64,000 nucleotides of DNA from Spirodela intermedia (Eukaryota > Streptophyta > Magnoliopsida > Alismatales > Araceae). Under the pieces are notes generated by a model. It was not told the DNA's origin. It saw only the letters and a list, made by a program, of their open reading frames with translations, and made no database searches. Shown here piece after piece: positions 36,536 to 48,725 of the stretch (within the stretch, counting starts at the first letter, position 1; the number at the start of each line of letters is the position of its first letter). The position numbers and the translations under genes were made by a program. The stretch is taken from the NCBI GenBank assembly GCA_902729315.2, contig LR746281.1, positions 935,001 to 999,000 of the forward strand. The letters run 5' to 3'.

Positions 36536-39500
36536 CTTCGTGCTCTCTCTCTCTAACATTCCAACAGCCCTCTCTATTCCGTAGGTTTCATTGGGGCTCT
36601 GAGAAAATTTCAGAAGCAAACAGAAGTCTTAAGTCATCCTCCGCGCATGGCGAAACCCCCGACCATGCTAGCGCTCGCCGGAGTCAGATTCCCCTGCGTC
36701 CTCCTCTACGACACCGCCGGCATCGCCAGCTTCCTCCAGCTGTCCAACAGGAGCTCCCGTGTTGAGTCACTCCCATCCGGGCCTCATGCTTCCCGAGCTT
36801 CGCTCCACGCGATCGACCATGGCCCTTGATTCCGTTATCTTCATCTTTCGACATAGACGTCTCCGGTTTCTGATCATAATCATCCCCTCCCGGTCATGAC
36901 ATCATTTCTTGACCGTCGGAAATGTACTGGAAAGGCCGGATTGAGCGAGTTGTCGGCAGCTAGGTGGTTCCTCCAGGGCGATGTTGTCATCTGCGTTTTC
37001 ATGGAAACGTCCTTTCTTTGCTTCTGTCTGTTAGTACCCCGCAATACGCACCGTATGGTTGATGTCAGCGTCCGTTTCTCGTGATGACCGCCTTTTTATT
37101 CCACGCCCAATTAATTCTAGCGGGAAGCGCGGTGTGCGTTTGGGCACCTCGATTTCCTCCGTCGAGCATTTCGTAACGAATGCCATGCCGCTGGAGCACG
37201 GTAGCGACAAAATCAAGCTGAAAACTGTGCTGAAAGAAGCAACCACGGTGGATAACACTGTGATATTGACGACGCTGAATGAGGCATGGGCGGCTCCTGG
37301 TTCTGTTCTTGATCTCTTCCTGGAGAGCTTTCAGACAGGAGAGCGCACGGTAAGGCTCTTGGAGCACTTGGTGATCGTCGCTCTTGACGAGAAGGCGTAC
37401 GAGATATGCAAGTCTAAGCATACCCACTGCTACGCTTTGAAGACCGAAGGAGTAGATTTCTCTCAAGAGAAGTTATTTATGACGGAGGATTACCTGAGGA
37501 TGATGTGGAGAAGGATAGACTTTCTGAGAGTCGTCCTTGAGATGGATATGACTTCATGTTCACGGTAACTTTATCTTTTCTGTTTCAACAGATTTATTTT
37601 TTTAAAGAACGTTGATGGCCTACGATTTTTGAACCTCGGATTATATTTTTTTTATAAATCTGTTTCTCAAAAAAATATTCGGAAGGTTCCAGGGGCTATC
37701 ATCAAGATAGAGCATGGATAACAGATTTCCACGAATATTGAAACTAGTCTGTCTAAAGTTAGCCTCTAGTACTTACCACAAAGAGTATAGCCTCGAGATT
37801 TCCTCTTTTCTCTTCTTTTTTTCTCTTCTCGGTAACGTTCCTGGGCCCCTGCTCTGTTGCCCAAGACAGCCTTCAACGACTGGAGCTTCTCTTTCAGAAA
37901 CCCCTTGCCTTGGGATTTTGAACTGGCTTTGGGTGATATAGAGATGATTAACGGTAGAATTTCATTCTTATCTCACCATATTTTCCACCAGAACTTAAAG
38001 CTGATCGAGTGTGATTTCCAGAATATTTAAAGCTATAGTGATAGTGCATAGGATCAGATAAGTCCGGGTATCGGCCTTTTTCGATCTAGGTTAGCTTGAA
38101 TCTGAACTCAATTCAGTCAGATCCCTCCTAGCGCGGATTGAAGCAGCCACTGAAAATCATTATCCAAGCTGACCCCCCATCCCAGCGTGCATAATATTGG
38201 CTTTCCCTTGTTTCATTACGGTGCTGATGCGCTAGCCTGATGAAGTTCTTCAGTAACCAAGCATCGAACCTTTGTACTTAGCCTTTGTCTAAACTTTTTT
38301 TTTCCGTCATACTTCGCACCCACTGTTGTAAACTTGATCGTCTCGAATTCTTGCCAATGAGTATGCCCAAGGATTAGTTTGTGAAATTTTCCTGGGTGTC
38401 CGACAACTGACAGGTGAACGGTTCTGCATAAAATTTTACGGTCGATGAAGATCGGTTGTCTAGCCTGTGTATCTCAAAGTGCTTCATGAAGCAGCCTAGT
38501 CCACCAAATTAGTGGGAATCAATTTATGGAGTGCAAAGTGGCCACACTTACTTGCCGGTGGAGCCCTTTCACGTGGCTATCCACATAACCTACTCTGTCC
38601 GTTGGAGCAAATTGGCAGGGGAAGAGGTCAACAGTGGGAAAAGAGGAACCCTAGAGATTTTCCCGAGGGACCCGAAAGACGAAAGTGTAGATCAAAAAAA
38701 CGTAAAATATAGCAGAATTATTGAAGCTGGAGCGGAACACTCAATAGTAGTTGTCATTTCCTCAAGGTCTACGCCCGGTTCTTCAGTCATGAATATCCTC
38801 CCACTCGTCGGAAACGGCTCGGTCTTGAAATTTAATGCTGTGAGGCATAGTGTCTCGACATAACTGCGCATCCCATATGATAGCGAATAAAATTATTTAA
38901 TTTCCTCGATTCATTAATCTAGCCCTAAATTTCTTCATAAACCTACATTTCCTTGTATCCAATGCATCGAGCTTTGAACTTACTGATGTAGGCGCAAGCA
39001 TTCATATATATATGCATATGTACGTATTTTTGGTACTGAAGTTCAACCTATTGTTGCTTCAAAACTGTGGGCACTCGTCGAGTTTTAGATGCAGCCCGAA
39101 AAATACACGGGTTCCATAGTTTTCGACTCTGGTCTCTATCTTTTATCCGCCGCAATTCATATAAAAGTTGCTCTTTTCTTGCAGGACGCTGATATAATGT
39201 GGTTCCGAGACCCCATGCCGTTCTTCTACAAAGACGGTGACTTCCAGATCGCATGCGACCGATTCAACGGCAACCCCGACGACAGGACGAACATCGTCAA
39301 CGGAGGGTTCAAATATATAAAGTCCAACGAAAAAACAATAAAGTTCTACAAGTACTGGTACGAGAAAAGAGTGGAGCACCCGGGCGCTCACGACCAGGAC
39401 GTGCTCAATTACATCAAGGGCGACCAAATCCTCCACGACATCGGGCTGAACTTGAAATATCTACCCACCGTACACTTTGGGGGGATATGCGAACCCAGCA

Positions 39501-39760
39501 GCGATTTCAATCAGGTCTCCACCATGCACGCAAATTGTTGTATTGGATTGATAGATAAGTTGAACGATCTGAAGGTAATACTGAAGGACTGGAGGCAGTA
39601 CAATACTCTGCCGCCCAGAGCGAAGGAACACAAGTGGGGAGTCCCCCAGCTCTGTAGGTTACCCAATTATTCACAAAACTTGTCCATCTTTTGTTCATTC
39701 TGGTCTCTTTTTTACTTTTTTACTCTTCTTCTACCTTTCAGTACTACGTCGCACCATTAA
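36536..39760 (+). pseudogene. GT77-like gene E, full-length but damaged
   Basis: Closest to gene B in exon 1 (ATG 36655 region, MAKPPT..SNRSS), in most of exon 2 and in exon 3. Damage: (1) the TATA box is deleted (CTCTCTATTCCGTAGG at about 36571). (2) The end of exon 1 with its donor is deleted (AACAGGAGCTCCCGTG near 36750). (3) The exon-2 acceptor reads GAGCAC, not GAGCAG, at about 37200. (4) One G is missing in GAGATGGATATG at about 37543, shifting the frame before FIFT. (5) A base change or insertion at the end turns AGG TAA into AGG TTA (39656-39661), so the frame runs to 39760. Exon 3 (39185 on) otherwise keeps DADIMWFRDP, HDQDVLN and FGGICEPSSD. The start codon of exon 1 is at 36647 by the ATGGCGAAACCC match. 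Confidence 0.85.
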
Positions 39761-40799
39761 GCCTGTGCATATCTTACGATTTTGCTGCATGGAGTGGAGG
39801 GGGACGAGGAGCACTCCCTCCTTTAAGGGTTACCCATGCCTCTCAATATTCCACCCAAATCAGAAATTCAGCTATGTTGTAAGAGAACCTGTATGATTTA
39901 GTGTTTTCTCCGCAGTTGCATCAGAAGGAGGTATAGTAAGCAGTTTCCTCTCGTTTTTATTCCATTTTTTTTATTTTCGGATCTTGCTACGGAACGGGTA
40001 TTCCATCTTCTAAAGTTACAAGCTATTTTTCCTATAATTAGAAAGTCTAGCTAGATTTTAGGAAACCCACGAAGCATCTAATTCAGTTTTCTTCTCTGCG
40101 GACAACTGAAAGCACTTGTAGGGAGCACCCTCCATTCGATCGTTTTTTCTTTTTTCAGTATTTCAGTCTAATCAAAATATACCGTACGAAAATCATAATA
40201 TTTCCTTCTCACAGTCTTCCTATCTCCACGTACATCTCCTTCATTATTCAGCCACGCAACACCCAGAAAACTTTCTACCCTCACCAGGGACTTGCAGAAG
40301 GTGTTGCTCAAACGAGAGATTCACTCTAACCCGAAGATACACTACTAAGACGGAACAATTCGCCCACAACTCTCACCTTTCCTTACATATTTGTGGGACC
40401 CTCCTGCTTATATCGGAGGGCCATCAATGGAACATTTTCAGATTGCCCCTGACAGGTTAGTGCCCCATCACCCTTGATGAAGCATCAAAACAGTGTGGAG
40501 CACGATAAACATCCATTAACAACCATTGGGAATCGGTGGTTAAGCTTTTCTCTAAGAAACCGCTTAATGACATAAGTTCCCATGATGGGCGCTTACATCG
40601 ATGTTAATGGGCCGTCCCAATTAATCTGACAATCCACCCACCGTTGGCCTGGCGCGTGCCGCACCTGTGCAATCCACGCACCCGCCCGCACCGCCTTCTG
40701 CTGTGCCGTAGCGGTACCTCCGCCCACGCAGTCGCGCCACAGTGCACGCTACCACGCACGCGCGCCTGAGTCGTGCCGTGCCACCGTCTTTCTAGCGGC
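39761..40799 (+). other. 3' tail of gene E and ALIS-upstream DNA
   Basis: To about 40170 it matches the 3' tails of A and F (TTTCTCCGCAGTTGCATCAGAAGGAGG near 39905). From 40240 to 40800 it matches the DNA before ALIS and its relics: CTCCTTCATTATTCAGCC, CAGGGACTTGCAGAAGGTG, CCATGATGGGCGC and the CGCACGC-rich block. No gene. Confidence 0.5.
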
Positions 40800-41106
40800 T
40801 GCTAAGGTTCATGAGAGCCACCGTGAACCTCGCCTCACATAGCATTGTGCCGCTCTGAGATTCCTCCGGCAGAGGTATAAAGCCTTCGGTTGGAAGGGGG
40901 ACGGCGGAGGCTCTACTTGAACCTCTCTCTCCCGACGAGAGCCGAGCGATGTCTTGCAATGGAGCCGTGACCTCTGGGAGCGACGGGGAGATGGAATTCG
41001 TCGGCAGCGAGGAGGCACTCGAAGAAACCGAAATGTACACGCCTCTTTTTGGTCATTATGAACAAAAGAAAGAAAATGGAATACCAAGAGGTATAGCGGG
41101 AAACTA
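40800..41106 (+). pseudogene. Relic of ALIS promoter, leader and exon 1 (copy 2)
   Basis: Much closer to the true ALIS 5' end than copy 1. Shared with 54725-54950 are GAGGTATAAAGCCTTCG (TATA at 40876-40881), GACGGCGGAGGCTCT, CCCGACGAGAGCCGAGCGATG and TCTTGCAATGGAGCC. The ATG at 40949 is followed by SDGEME and then a frameshift in the ARRHSKK region caused by small indels, ending at TAA about 52 codons later. The core promoter looks usable, so transcription is possible. The other seven ALIS exons are absent. Confidence 0.8.
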
Positions 41107-42945
41107 AGCAAATAACAACTAATATTTACTTATTGTTTGTTTACTTCATCCATACATAAGCAATTATTATCTTATGATATGTTCATTGAAAAACATTTAG
41201 CGAATTCTTCCTCTTTGGTAATAAAAAAGATAGGTATCACTGCCTTCTCCATTGCCAACAAATGAGTATTTATTAAAAATAAAATATTAATTAGTACCGA
41301 CCTAATCCCATGATTTTATGGATGATTCAAATCACATAAGTCTATTATGTAATAATTGTGTTTCACTTAATGAATTAATTAGTTATTAGATATATATATC
41401 CAATATTATTGAGTCTTTTTTTGAATTGTACAACGTTGACTGACTCTATTTCTCCATTTTTGTTGTGTTACTCTATACCATTGAGTTTAGTTCCCCTTCT
41501 AAACGTAAGTTGACTTGCTACATGTAGGAAAGTAAAAATGCTTATTTCATTAGGAACTTTGTCATCGGTTAGAGTATGATAAAAGATATCATAATCTGCA
41601 ATGTTGAAGTATTGGCATGCTTTTACAAGGTGTATTTACCATTACAAATATGAAACTCATTTTACTAAATGATGTGATCCCTTAGAAAAAAAATAGAAAG
41701 AGACATAGCAGGTCTTATGAATATACCCAAAATAACGTAATAATTTATTGAAAATAATTCTCAGAAACACAAAATAATTTCTCTATTAAAATAAGTTACC
41801 CTTCTATGTATTTTATCAAAATCAAAACTAGAAAGTCTTTGAAAACCAACAATATGGAATATTGTAGGCAAGGAGGGAAGGGTTTAGGGGAGAGAGTGAA
41901 AGAGATATCATTAGTGCATGGTGCTCCTACAATGGAAGACCCTCACCTCACCACGTATGTTAAACTCTCTGACTCCACCATGATCCCTCCCCTCAATCCC
42001 TTCCTTCTCTTGTCCTCCAATCAATTTCCTTAGTCATTCTTCATTTCATGTTACTCCAATTAATAATGAAACTTGACATTAAACCAATGGAACAAGCCAA
42101 TGGAAACTACCATACTATCATAATTTTGACTCTAAACCTATTAAGTTAAATATTAGCAATGAAATTCATCTGAGATATGAAATTTTCAGAAAAAAATATT
42201 ACATATTAATAATTCACCTTTAGTCATGCCCAAAAGACATCATTCACTAAAATCATTCTATTAGAGTTAAATAAAATTTTATTTGAATTTAACCCCTCTA
42301 AAATGATTTAAGTTATTATTGAATTATAATTTTTTGTAATATTGGTTTCGTTAACATAGCTGTAATTAAGGTTGTCTCTAGAGCATTGTTAAGTGGGAAA
42401 AATGAGGTGGGTCACGAGGCTCCAGATTAAGTAAAAAAAGATAATGACTTATTAGTAACCAAGATAAATCGCAGAACAGAAAGTAAATCATGTAAAATAA
42501 ATTTATTTTGTCATAAAAATCAGTCACTCTTGGTTCTACATCATCAAGTAGCTATAGTTTGCTAAATGCCTGCCATTAAGACTTGTTAGATTAGAAGAAC
42601 AACCCATGATGCCATCACTCTTGGGAAACTCTAATGCTCTAGAGTTTTTCTTGGACAAGCTTTACTTCCCATGGAAAATATTTTGCACATATTGTATTAA
42701 CTTATTGGCTATATATATATATATATTGGTAATATTTTTAGCATTGTTTGTACAAAATTAGAGTGCACCTCCGTCATACAGAAGGCTGCTGCGGACAGTC
42801 TCTGGTGGAGCGCTAGAATTGGGACATGGGTTCCTTCGTGAGCCGAGCCAGATTTCTATCCTTGGTTGCTTGTCCATTCTCACCGTAAAGGCAAATAATG
42901 TGGGCCCCACCTCCCAGAACCCTCGCGCATCGCTCGGGGAAGAGA
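41107..42945. other. AT-rich intergenic DNA
   Basis: No gene is seen. To about 41500 it resembles 1900-3050. Beyond that the sequence is unique within the window, with a TA run at 42710-42726 and no long reading frame. A short GC-rich stretch at 42780-42950 leads into the next upstream module. Confidence 0.4.
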
Positions 42946-43555
42946 TTGTGGGGCAGGGCCCACGAGGCGCTCCAGGACTCCGAAAGAAGAAGGTTTCTAA
43001 ATTTGAGCTTGTCCGGGTCTGAAAAGTAATTCCCTGAAAAGTCTGGACAGATGGGGCACTTTAACTGCTATAAGTATGCCCGCCCCAAACCATATAGGCG
43101 AGAAATCGAGGTGTAAATATTTCACAGATTAATTGGCTCTATATCCTCATAACTAGGGGGAATTACGACAAAACCCCGATCTGAATGCCCCTACGCCTCC
43201 GGACGCAGCAACTGGGCCCCAAGAAAGAGAGTGAGAACCGACAGATGGGGACTCGGTCCGAGCTGGCGGCGCCCGCTGAAAGCCGACGTGGAAATGAGAA
43301 ATGGTGGGGGGGGGGATGCCAACGTGGTGATGGAGCTTACGTGAGATCCAACGGCCCGTAATTTTGGGCTTCGGGCTTTTTTTTCTAACTTCCACCAAAA
43401 TATTTTATAGTAAGAATTATGTTTCTCGAATGCACGGGAATCCGGCGACTACGTGCACGATGACTGACCCGCGTGGCCGGTAACGACTTCAAAGCTTCAA
43501 ACCCTCTCTCTCTCTCTCTCTCTCTCTATCTGTTTCGGTAACACTCCCAGCATCC
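42946..43555 (+). promoter_or_regulatory. Upstream module copy 4 and promoter of gene F
   Basis: The module landmarks AGGTTTCTAAATTTGAG, AAACCATATAGGCGAG and GGTGTAAATATTTCACAG are followed by diverged GC-rich DNA. A CT run at 43502-43526 is the expected pyrimidine patch. A TATA-like CATAAAA lies at 43560-43566, about 55 bases before the first ATG of gene F at 43620. Confidence 0.55.
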
Positions 43556-43619
43556 TCTTCATAAAACGTGGCCGGGGGGTTAGCGGTAGGCTTCATTGAG
43601 GACTCTGAGCAGCTTGCAG

Positions 43620-43855
43620 ATGCAGATCGCAGCATCACGCGATCGTCCGCAGATGGCGGCTGCCGCGACCGGATGGAGGAGGTTCCCATGGGGGTTGATA
43701 GTGGTTGCCGGTGTCACATTCCCCTGCGCCGTCCTCTACTACGCCGCTGGCATCTCCGACTTCCTGCCGCAGTCCAGTAGGAACTCCCCAACTCTATTGA
43801 AGAACGCCTTCTCCTCCCAAGCTCCGAGGACCGATGATTCACCTAATTCGGTGCG

Positions 43856-43904
<49 letters not shown>

Positions 43905-46277
43905 CCGTTCTAGTACTCCTATCCGGAACTCTTCCCGTGTTCATCCTTGGCCCTCCGCTTCCGTTCATTTCCTGTGGTTTTCCAGTAGCTTCGTCTTCGG
44001 ATGGATGCGGACGTTTTTGGCTCCTAATCGGTGAGTTGTATTCTCAGAAACGTATAGCTTCATCCTGACCGCGACATCACTTTTTTGACCGACGGAAACG
44101 TACTATGCAGCCGACGGCTCCTGTCTCACTGGAAAGGCCGGAATGAGTAAGCTGTTGCCTGCTTGGTAGTTTCTCCCTGGCGACTCTGCCATCTGCGTTT
44201 TCATGGCGACCTCCTTTCCTTTGTTCCCGTCTGCTGGTACCCCCCGATACGGCGCCTACGGTTGATTTCTGCGTCCTTTCTCGTGATCATCGCCTTTTTA
44301 TTCCACGCCCAATTAATTCTAGCGGGAAGCGCGGTGTGCGTTTTGGCACCTCGATTTCCTCCGTCGAGTCTTTCGTAACGAATGCCATGCCGCCGGAGCA
44401 GGGTAGCGACAAAATCAAGCTGAAAACTGTGCTGAAAGAAGCAGCCACGGTGGATAACACTGTGATACTGACGACGTTGAATGAGGCATGGGCGGCTCCC
44501 GGTTCTGTTCTCGATCTCTTCCTGGAGAGCTTTAAGACAGGAGAGAGCACGAATAGGCTTTTGAAGCACCTGGTGATCGTCGCTCTTGATGAGAAGGCGT
44601 ACGAGAGATGCAAGTCTACGCATCCCCATTGCTACGCTTTGAAAACTCAAGGAGTGGATTTCTCGCAAGAGAAGTTATTTTTGACGGAGGATTACCTGAA
44701 GATGATTTGGAGAAGGATATATTTTCTGAGAGTCGTCCTGGAGATGGGATATCACTTCATTTTCACGGTAACTTTGAACTTTTATATTTCGCCTGAATTT
44801 TTGTTAAGAATATTGATGTCCTGTTATTTTTTTAACTTTTCTTTTTCTCAAAACTTATTCGGAAGGTCACAGTATCCTGGGCCTACCGTTCAGATAGAGC
44901 ATGAGTAACGGATTTCCAGTCAGATTGAGGTTTATTTGTCTAAAGTTAGCCTCTAACACGTAGCACAAAGTATAGATTTCCGCTCTTTTTTCTTCTCTAC
45001 TGGGTAACGTCCTTGAGCCTCTCTTGTACGAAGATAACCTTCAGCGATTGGAGCTCTTCTTTCAGAAACAGACTTATTCTATTCATGTCAGCTTTAATGA
45101 CACCTTGCCGTGGGATTTTGAACTGGCTTGAGGTGCTATATTTATAGAGATGATTAATGGTAGAATTTCATTCTTACTGCACCGTATTCTCCACCTTAAC
45201 TTAAAGTGAACCAAGTATGATTTCCAGAAGGTTCAAAGCAGTAGTGCTGCTGGATAGAGTCAAATCAGTCCAGGTTTCGGTCATTTCGATCTGGGTCAGC
45301 TGGAATGTGGCAAACGTAATCCAAGCTTGCCCCTCGACATCATTTTGAGTAACATTAGCCTTCCCTGTCATGAATATCCTCCCAGTCGTCGGCAAACGGC
45401 TCCAAGGTACCAAATTTAATGCTGAGGTTCACATCAACTTTTAAAGATTTGCGGCGTACTTCCTGAACTTTTAAACTTGTCGAATCCCATTTGACAGGGA
45501 CAAAAATTATTTCCTTTTCTGGACCAATTATTCTAGCCCTACATTTCTCCATAAATCTGCATTTTATTGTTTCCATTGAATCGAGCTTTGATCTTACTGA
45601 TATACGCACGCACGAATACATATCCATGCATGCATATGTACTTATGTATTTCTGGTATTAAGGTTCAACCTATTGCTGCATCGATTTTAAGGTGCAGACT
45701 AACGGAAAAACACACGAATTTCATGGTCTTCAAATCTGGTCTCCATCTTCCATCTTCCGCAGTTCATATAAAGGTCGATCTTTTGTTGCAGGACGCTGAT
45801 ATAATGTGGTTCCGGGACCCCATGCCGTTCTTCTACAAGGACTGCGACTTCCAGATCGCATGCGACCGATTCAACGGCAACCCCGATGACAGAACGAACA
45901 GCATCAACGGAGGGTTCAAGTATATAAGATCCAACGAAAGAACAATAAAGTTTTACAAGTACTGGTACGACAAAAGAGAGGAGCACCCGGGCAGTCACGA
46001 CCAGGACGTGCTCAACCACATCAAGGGCGATCAGTTCCTCCGCGACATTGGTCTGTGCATGAAATTTTTACCCACCGTCCACTTTGGGGGGATATGCGAA
46101 CCCAGCAGCGATTTCAATAATGTATCCACCATGCACGCGAATTGCTGCATAGGATTAAAAGATAAGTTGAACGACCTGAGGATCATACTGGAGGACTGGA
46201 GGCTGTACAACGCTCTGTGGCCCGGCGTGAAGCGCCCTCAGGAGCACAAGTGGAGAGTCCCCCAGGTCTGCAGGTAA
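43620..46277 (+). CDS. GT77-like nucleotide-diphospho-sugar transferase, gene F (complete)
   Basis: Three exons, 43620-43850, 44402-44767 and 45792-46277, all phase 0, giving 360 residues; a second in-frame ATG at 43653 would give 349. A signal anchor (WGLIVVAGVTFPCAVLYYAAG) lies near residues 20-40. Exon 2 has VILTTLNEAWAAPGSV, CYALKTQGVDFS and WRRIYFLR. Exon 3 has DADIMWFRDPMPFF, HDQDVLNHIKG, FGGICEPSSDF and MHANCCIGL. Intron 1 opens with a CT microsatellite directly after its donor (43861-43902). Intron 2 is about 600 bases shorter than in B and E because of a deletion near 45360. The stop TAA overlaps a donor at 46274. It is the array member nearest ALIS. Confidence 0.87.
43861..43902. 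repeat. CT microsatellite at the start of intron 1 of gene F
   Basis: Begins about ten bases after the exon-1 donor TCG|GTGCGC. Relic C2 has a shorter run at the same spot, and genes B and D have only CTCTCTC-like remnants, so length varies between copies. Confidence 0.85.
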
Positions 46278-46955
46278 CCGAATTATTCTCAAAGCTTGTC
46301 CATTTTTGGTTCGTTCTGGTCACTTTTCAACCTTTTTTTACCCTTCATTTTTTTTTCTTTTTCAGTACTACGATGCACCATTAAGCCCGTTCATATCTTA
46401 CGATCTTGCTGCATGGAGGGGAGGGGGCGCATTACTTCCTTCCTCAAGGGTTAGTACCTCTCATTTTTCCAACCCAAATTGGAAATTCAGCAGAGTTTTA
46501 GGATAACCCGTATGATTTGGTTTTTTCCTCTGTAATTGCATGAGAAGGCGGCATAGCAACCAGCTTCCTCTTGTTTTTTCCTCCATTTTGTAATTTGTCA
46601 AGATCTTGCTGCTGACTGGGTCTCCCCTCTTCCAGATTAAGAAGTGTTTTTTTTTCTGAAAATTAGAAATTTTAGCTATATTTTAGGAAACCCCAAGAGA
46701 AATCTAATTTAGTATTTTCTTATCTGCAGATGATTGGAATCACTCGTAGGGAGCACCCTCCATGTAATCTTTGTTTCAGTATTTCACATAGAGACCAAGT
46801 CAAATAAAAACACAACATATAGGAATCATAATATTTCTTTCTCACTGCCCCCTGCTATCCTCATACATCTCTTGCATTATTCACATGTTGAGCACAAGAG
46901 TCACATCACTGAACAGGTGAATAGAAGGCATACCTCACTTGTTTCTTACATATAC
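46278..46955 (+). other. 3' tail of gene F
   Basis: Contains the T-rich tract and CAG at 46363-46365 with TACTACGATGCACCATTAAG. It also has the GCATGAGAAGGCGGCATAG block and the CTGCAGATGATTGGAATCACTCG block (about 46730), as after A and E. It ends where the LTR begins. No gene. Confidence 0.5.
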
Positions 46956-47460
46956 TGTAACAAGAAAGTCGGCCACTCCACATTAAATCTTTTGTTGGGT
47001 GTTTGGGCGATCAAATCCCCAACAGCCCACGTATGACCAATAAGTATAATCTTGATAATCCTAGATGTCTCATACATGGGGCCAAGGGTCCTTTATAGAT
47101 GGTCCCCTAGTCAGTTATCCTCACATTTTTGGTATGGGATTAAGAGTTCCCACACTAGGTGATGTTGGGGTAGTGACATCTTATGCTCCTCCTTTTGATG
47201 ATGTCATAGTTGTGACATCATCGTCTACTCTTGTGGTTTTGGGTTGCCATGTTAGAGTTGTGCACAACATCGTTGTGCCTTCTAGTGCTCATGGTGCATC
47301 TGCCTACATAGTCGTCATGCTGACACATGTGTTATGTGCTGTCGGCCCATAGGTGCCACACCTATATACATGGGCATCGTGTCAATGTGTGCTAGGACCA
47401 TGCCAGCACGTGCCATAGTATTATCGCTAGAGGTGTTCTTGTGAGAGGACCGTAGTAGCA
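46956..47460 (-). mobile_element. LTR of a gypsy element, minus orientation
   Basis: The + strand reads TGTAACAAG at 46956 and GTAGTAGCA at 47460, so the 505-bp block has TG..CA ends on either strand. Just outside its right end is CTCCCCCTCCT (47463-47473), a purine-rich polypurine tract on the minus strand, which marks this as a 3' LTR. It is an inverted copy of 49932-50474 (paired strings include GGCCAAGGGTCCTTTATAGATGG and its complement). Confidence 0.65.
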
Positions 47461-47473
47461 TTCTCCCCCTCCT

Positions 47474-48125
47474 ATGAGATCCGACATCCTTCTTAGATGT
47501 TGTTGGTCAAGGTAAGCTTAGATTATATCCTCAAATTACCATTGGAGTGAATTGGTGTGGTTAGTTCCACTCCATATTATCCTCATATGTATGGTAAACT
47601 TTCAAAAGAGATACGTGAAAAATCGGGTATACCAAGAGGTGTGAAGGGAGCTAAAGTAGGTAGGCTAATTGTCTCACTTGGGCTACAATCTGTGAGGGTC
47701 TATCAAACTAAGGAACCAATCTATTGTGTTAATTCTGTCCTTGGAGGCTCTTGTGGGTGGGGTAGATATGCAGTAATATCTAGTCACCTACTATGTATTT
47801 AACCTCTTGCCAGTGTCGATTAGTATTTATTTCATCCTTTAGGTTGTCCTTGCCAATGCCTCTCAGGCCTCTTCAGTGAGGTCACTATGGTCTTTGGCAA
47901 AATGGTAGGCAGCTAGCATATATCTTGAACCTTGTTGCTTCACAAGCTCCGAAGGTGTTAGTGGTTGCCTACCAATGGTGAGCCCGAATAGTGATGTCTG
48001 TTGGACACACTACTAAATATTATGGATGAACTAGGTAATATCTAAGAGATCAACCCAATTGTTTTGTCTTGTCGTGGCATAATGTATGAGGTAATTCTCC
48101 AACATCTCATTCACTCTCTCTATGT
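47474..48125 (-). pseudogene. Ty3/gypsy integrase relic
   Basis: On the minus strand from about 48125 the translation gives ERVNEMLENYLIHYA, QNNWVDLL, a TSLFGLTIGRQPLTPSEL region, and AAYHFAKDHSDLTEEA. These match in order the integrase core end of plant gypsy proteins (ERVNQ-x-LE-x-YLR, W-x-x-LLPLAEFAYN, F-x-x-x-GR-x-P). Stops break the frame several times. It lies immediately before the polypurine tract and LTR, in the correct order. Confidence 0.65.
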
Positions 48126-48189
48126 GTTTATCAAAGTAGATGAAAAGTATTGGAGAAGTTAAGCTTAGTACCAAAGAGGGTGAAGAGGG

Positions 48190-48725
48190 TTGACTAAGGA
48201 GGGTGAAACTGAGTTAATTCGCAGAGTATTATTACTAAAATTGTTGAACGATTCATGATAAAAAGATTGTGAATCCATTGAGTAAATCATCTTTGATTGA
48301 TTGACGAGTAAGCTATCGTCGAGAAGAGGATGATCCGTCAAGAGACGAGTCGCCACCTCTTGAGAGCGTACTGAATTTGATGAAGAGTCTCTTCTTATTG
48401 CACAGACTTGAGGATGAAACTTCCTAACAGTCACCCCATCTTCATTCAGCTCTTCTCCATTGGGTAACAGCTATCGAAGAGCCGCAAAGTCATCATTTTT
48501 CCGTTCCACTAGGTGACAACCGTCGAAGACAATTCGACGACTCGTTTCATTGATCTCTAGACTTTGCAAGAAAATCTAAAGATTACTCACATCTTCTTTG
48601 TCAAAGGAGAGCCTTCGAGGCTGTGGACACTACACGACGATCCTCCCGAACACTTAGGATTTCAGTGCATGACCAACGCATCACTGCCGCGATGTTGAAA
48701 CTTTGTTTTCCTACTTTCAACTTAA
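48190..48725 (-). repeat. Fragment of the foldback element, inverted
   Basis: Reverse complement of about 25445-25990: paired strings include the ATTCGCAGAGTATTATTACT, AGAGACGAGTCGCCACCTCTTG, GGTAACAGCTATCGAAGAGC and CTAGACTTTGCAAG blocks. Only core plus part of one arm is present, so it is a fragment and not a complete element. Confidence 0.6.
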
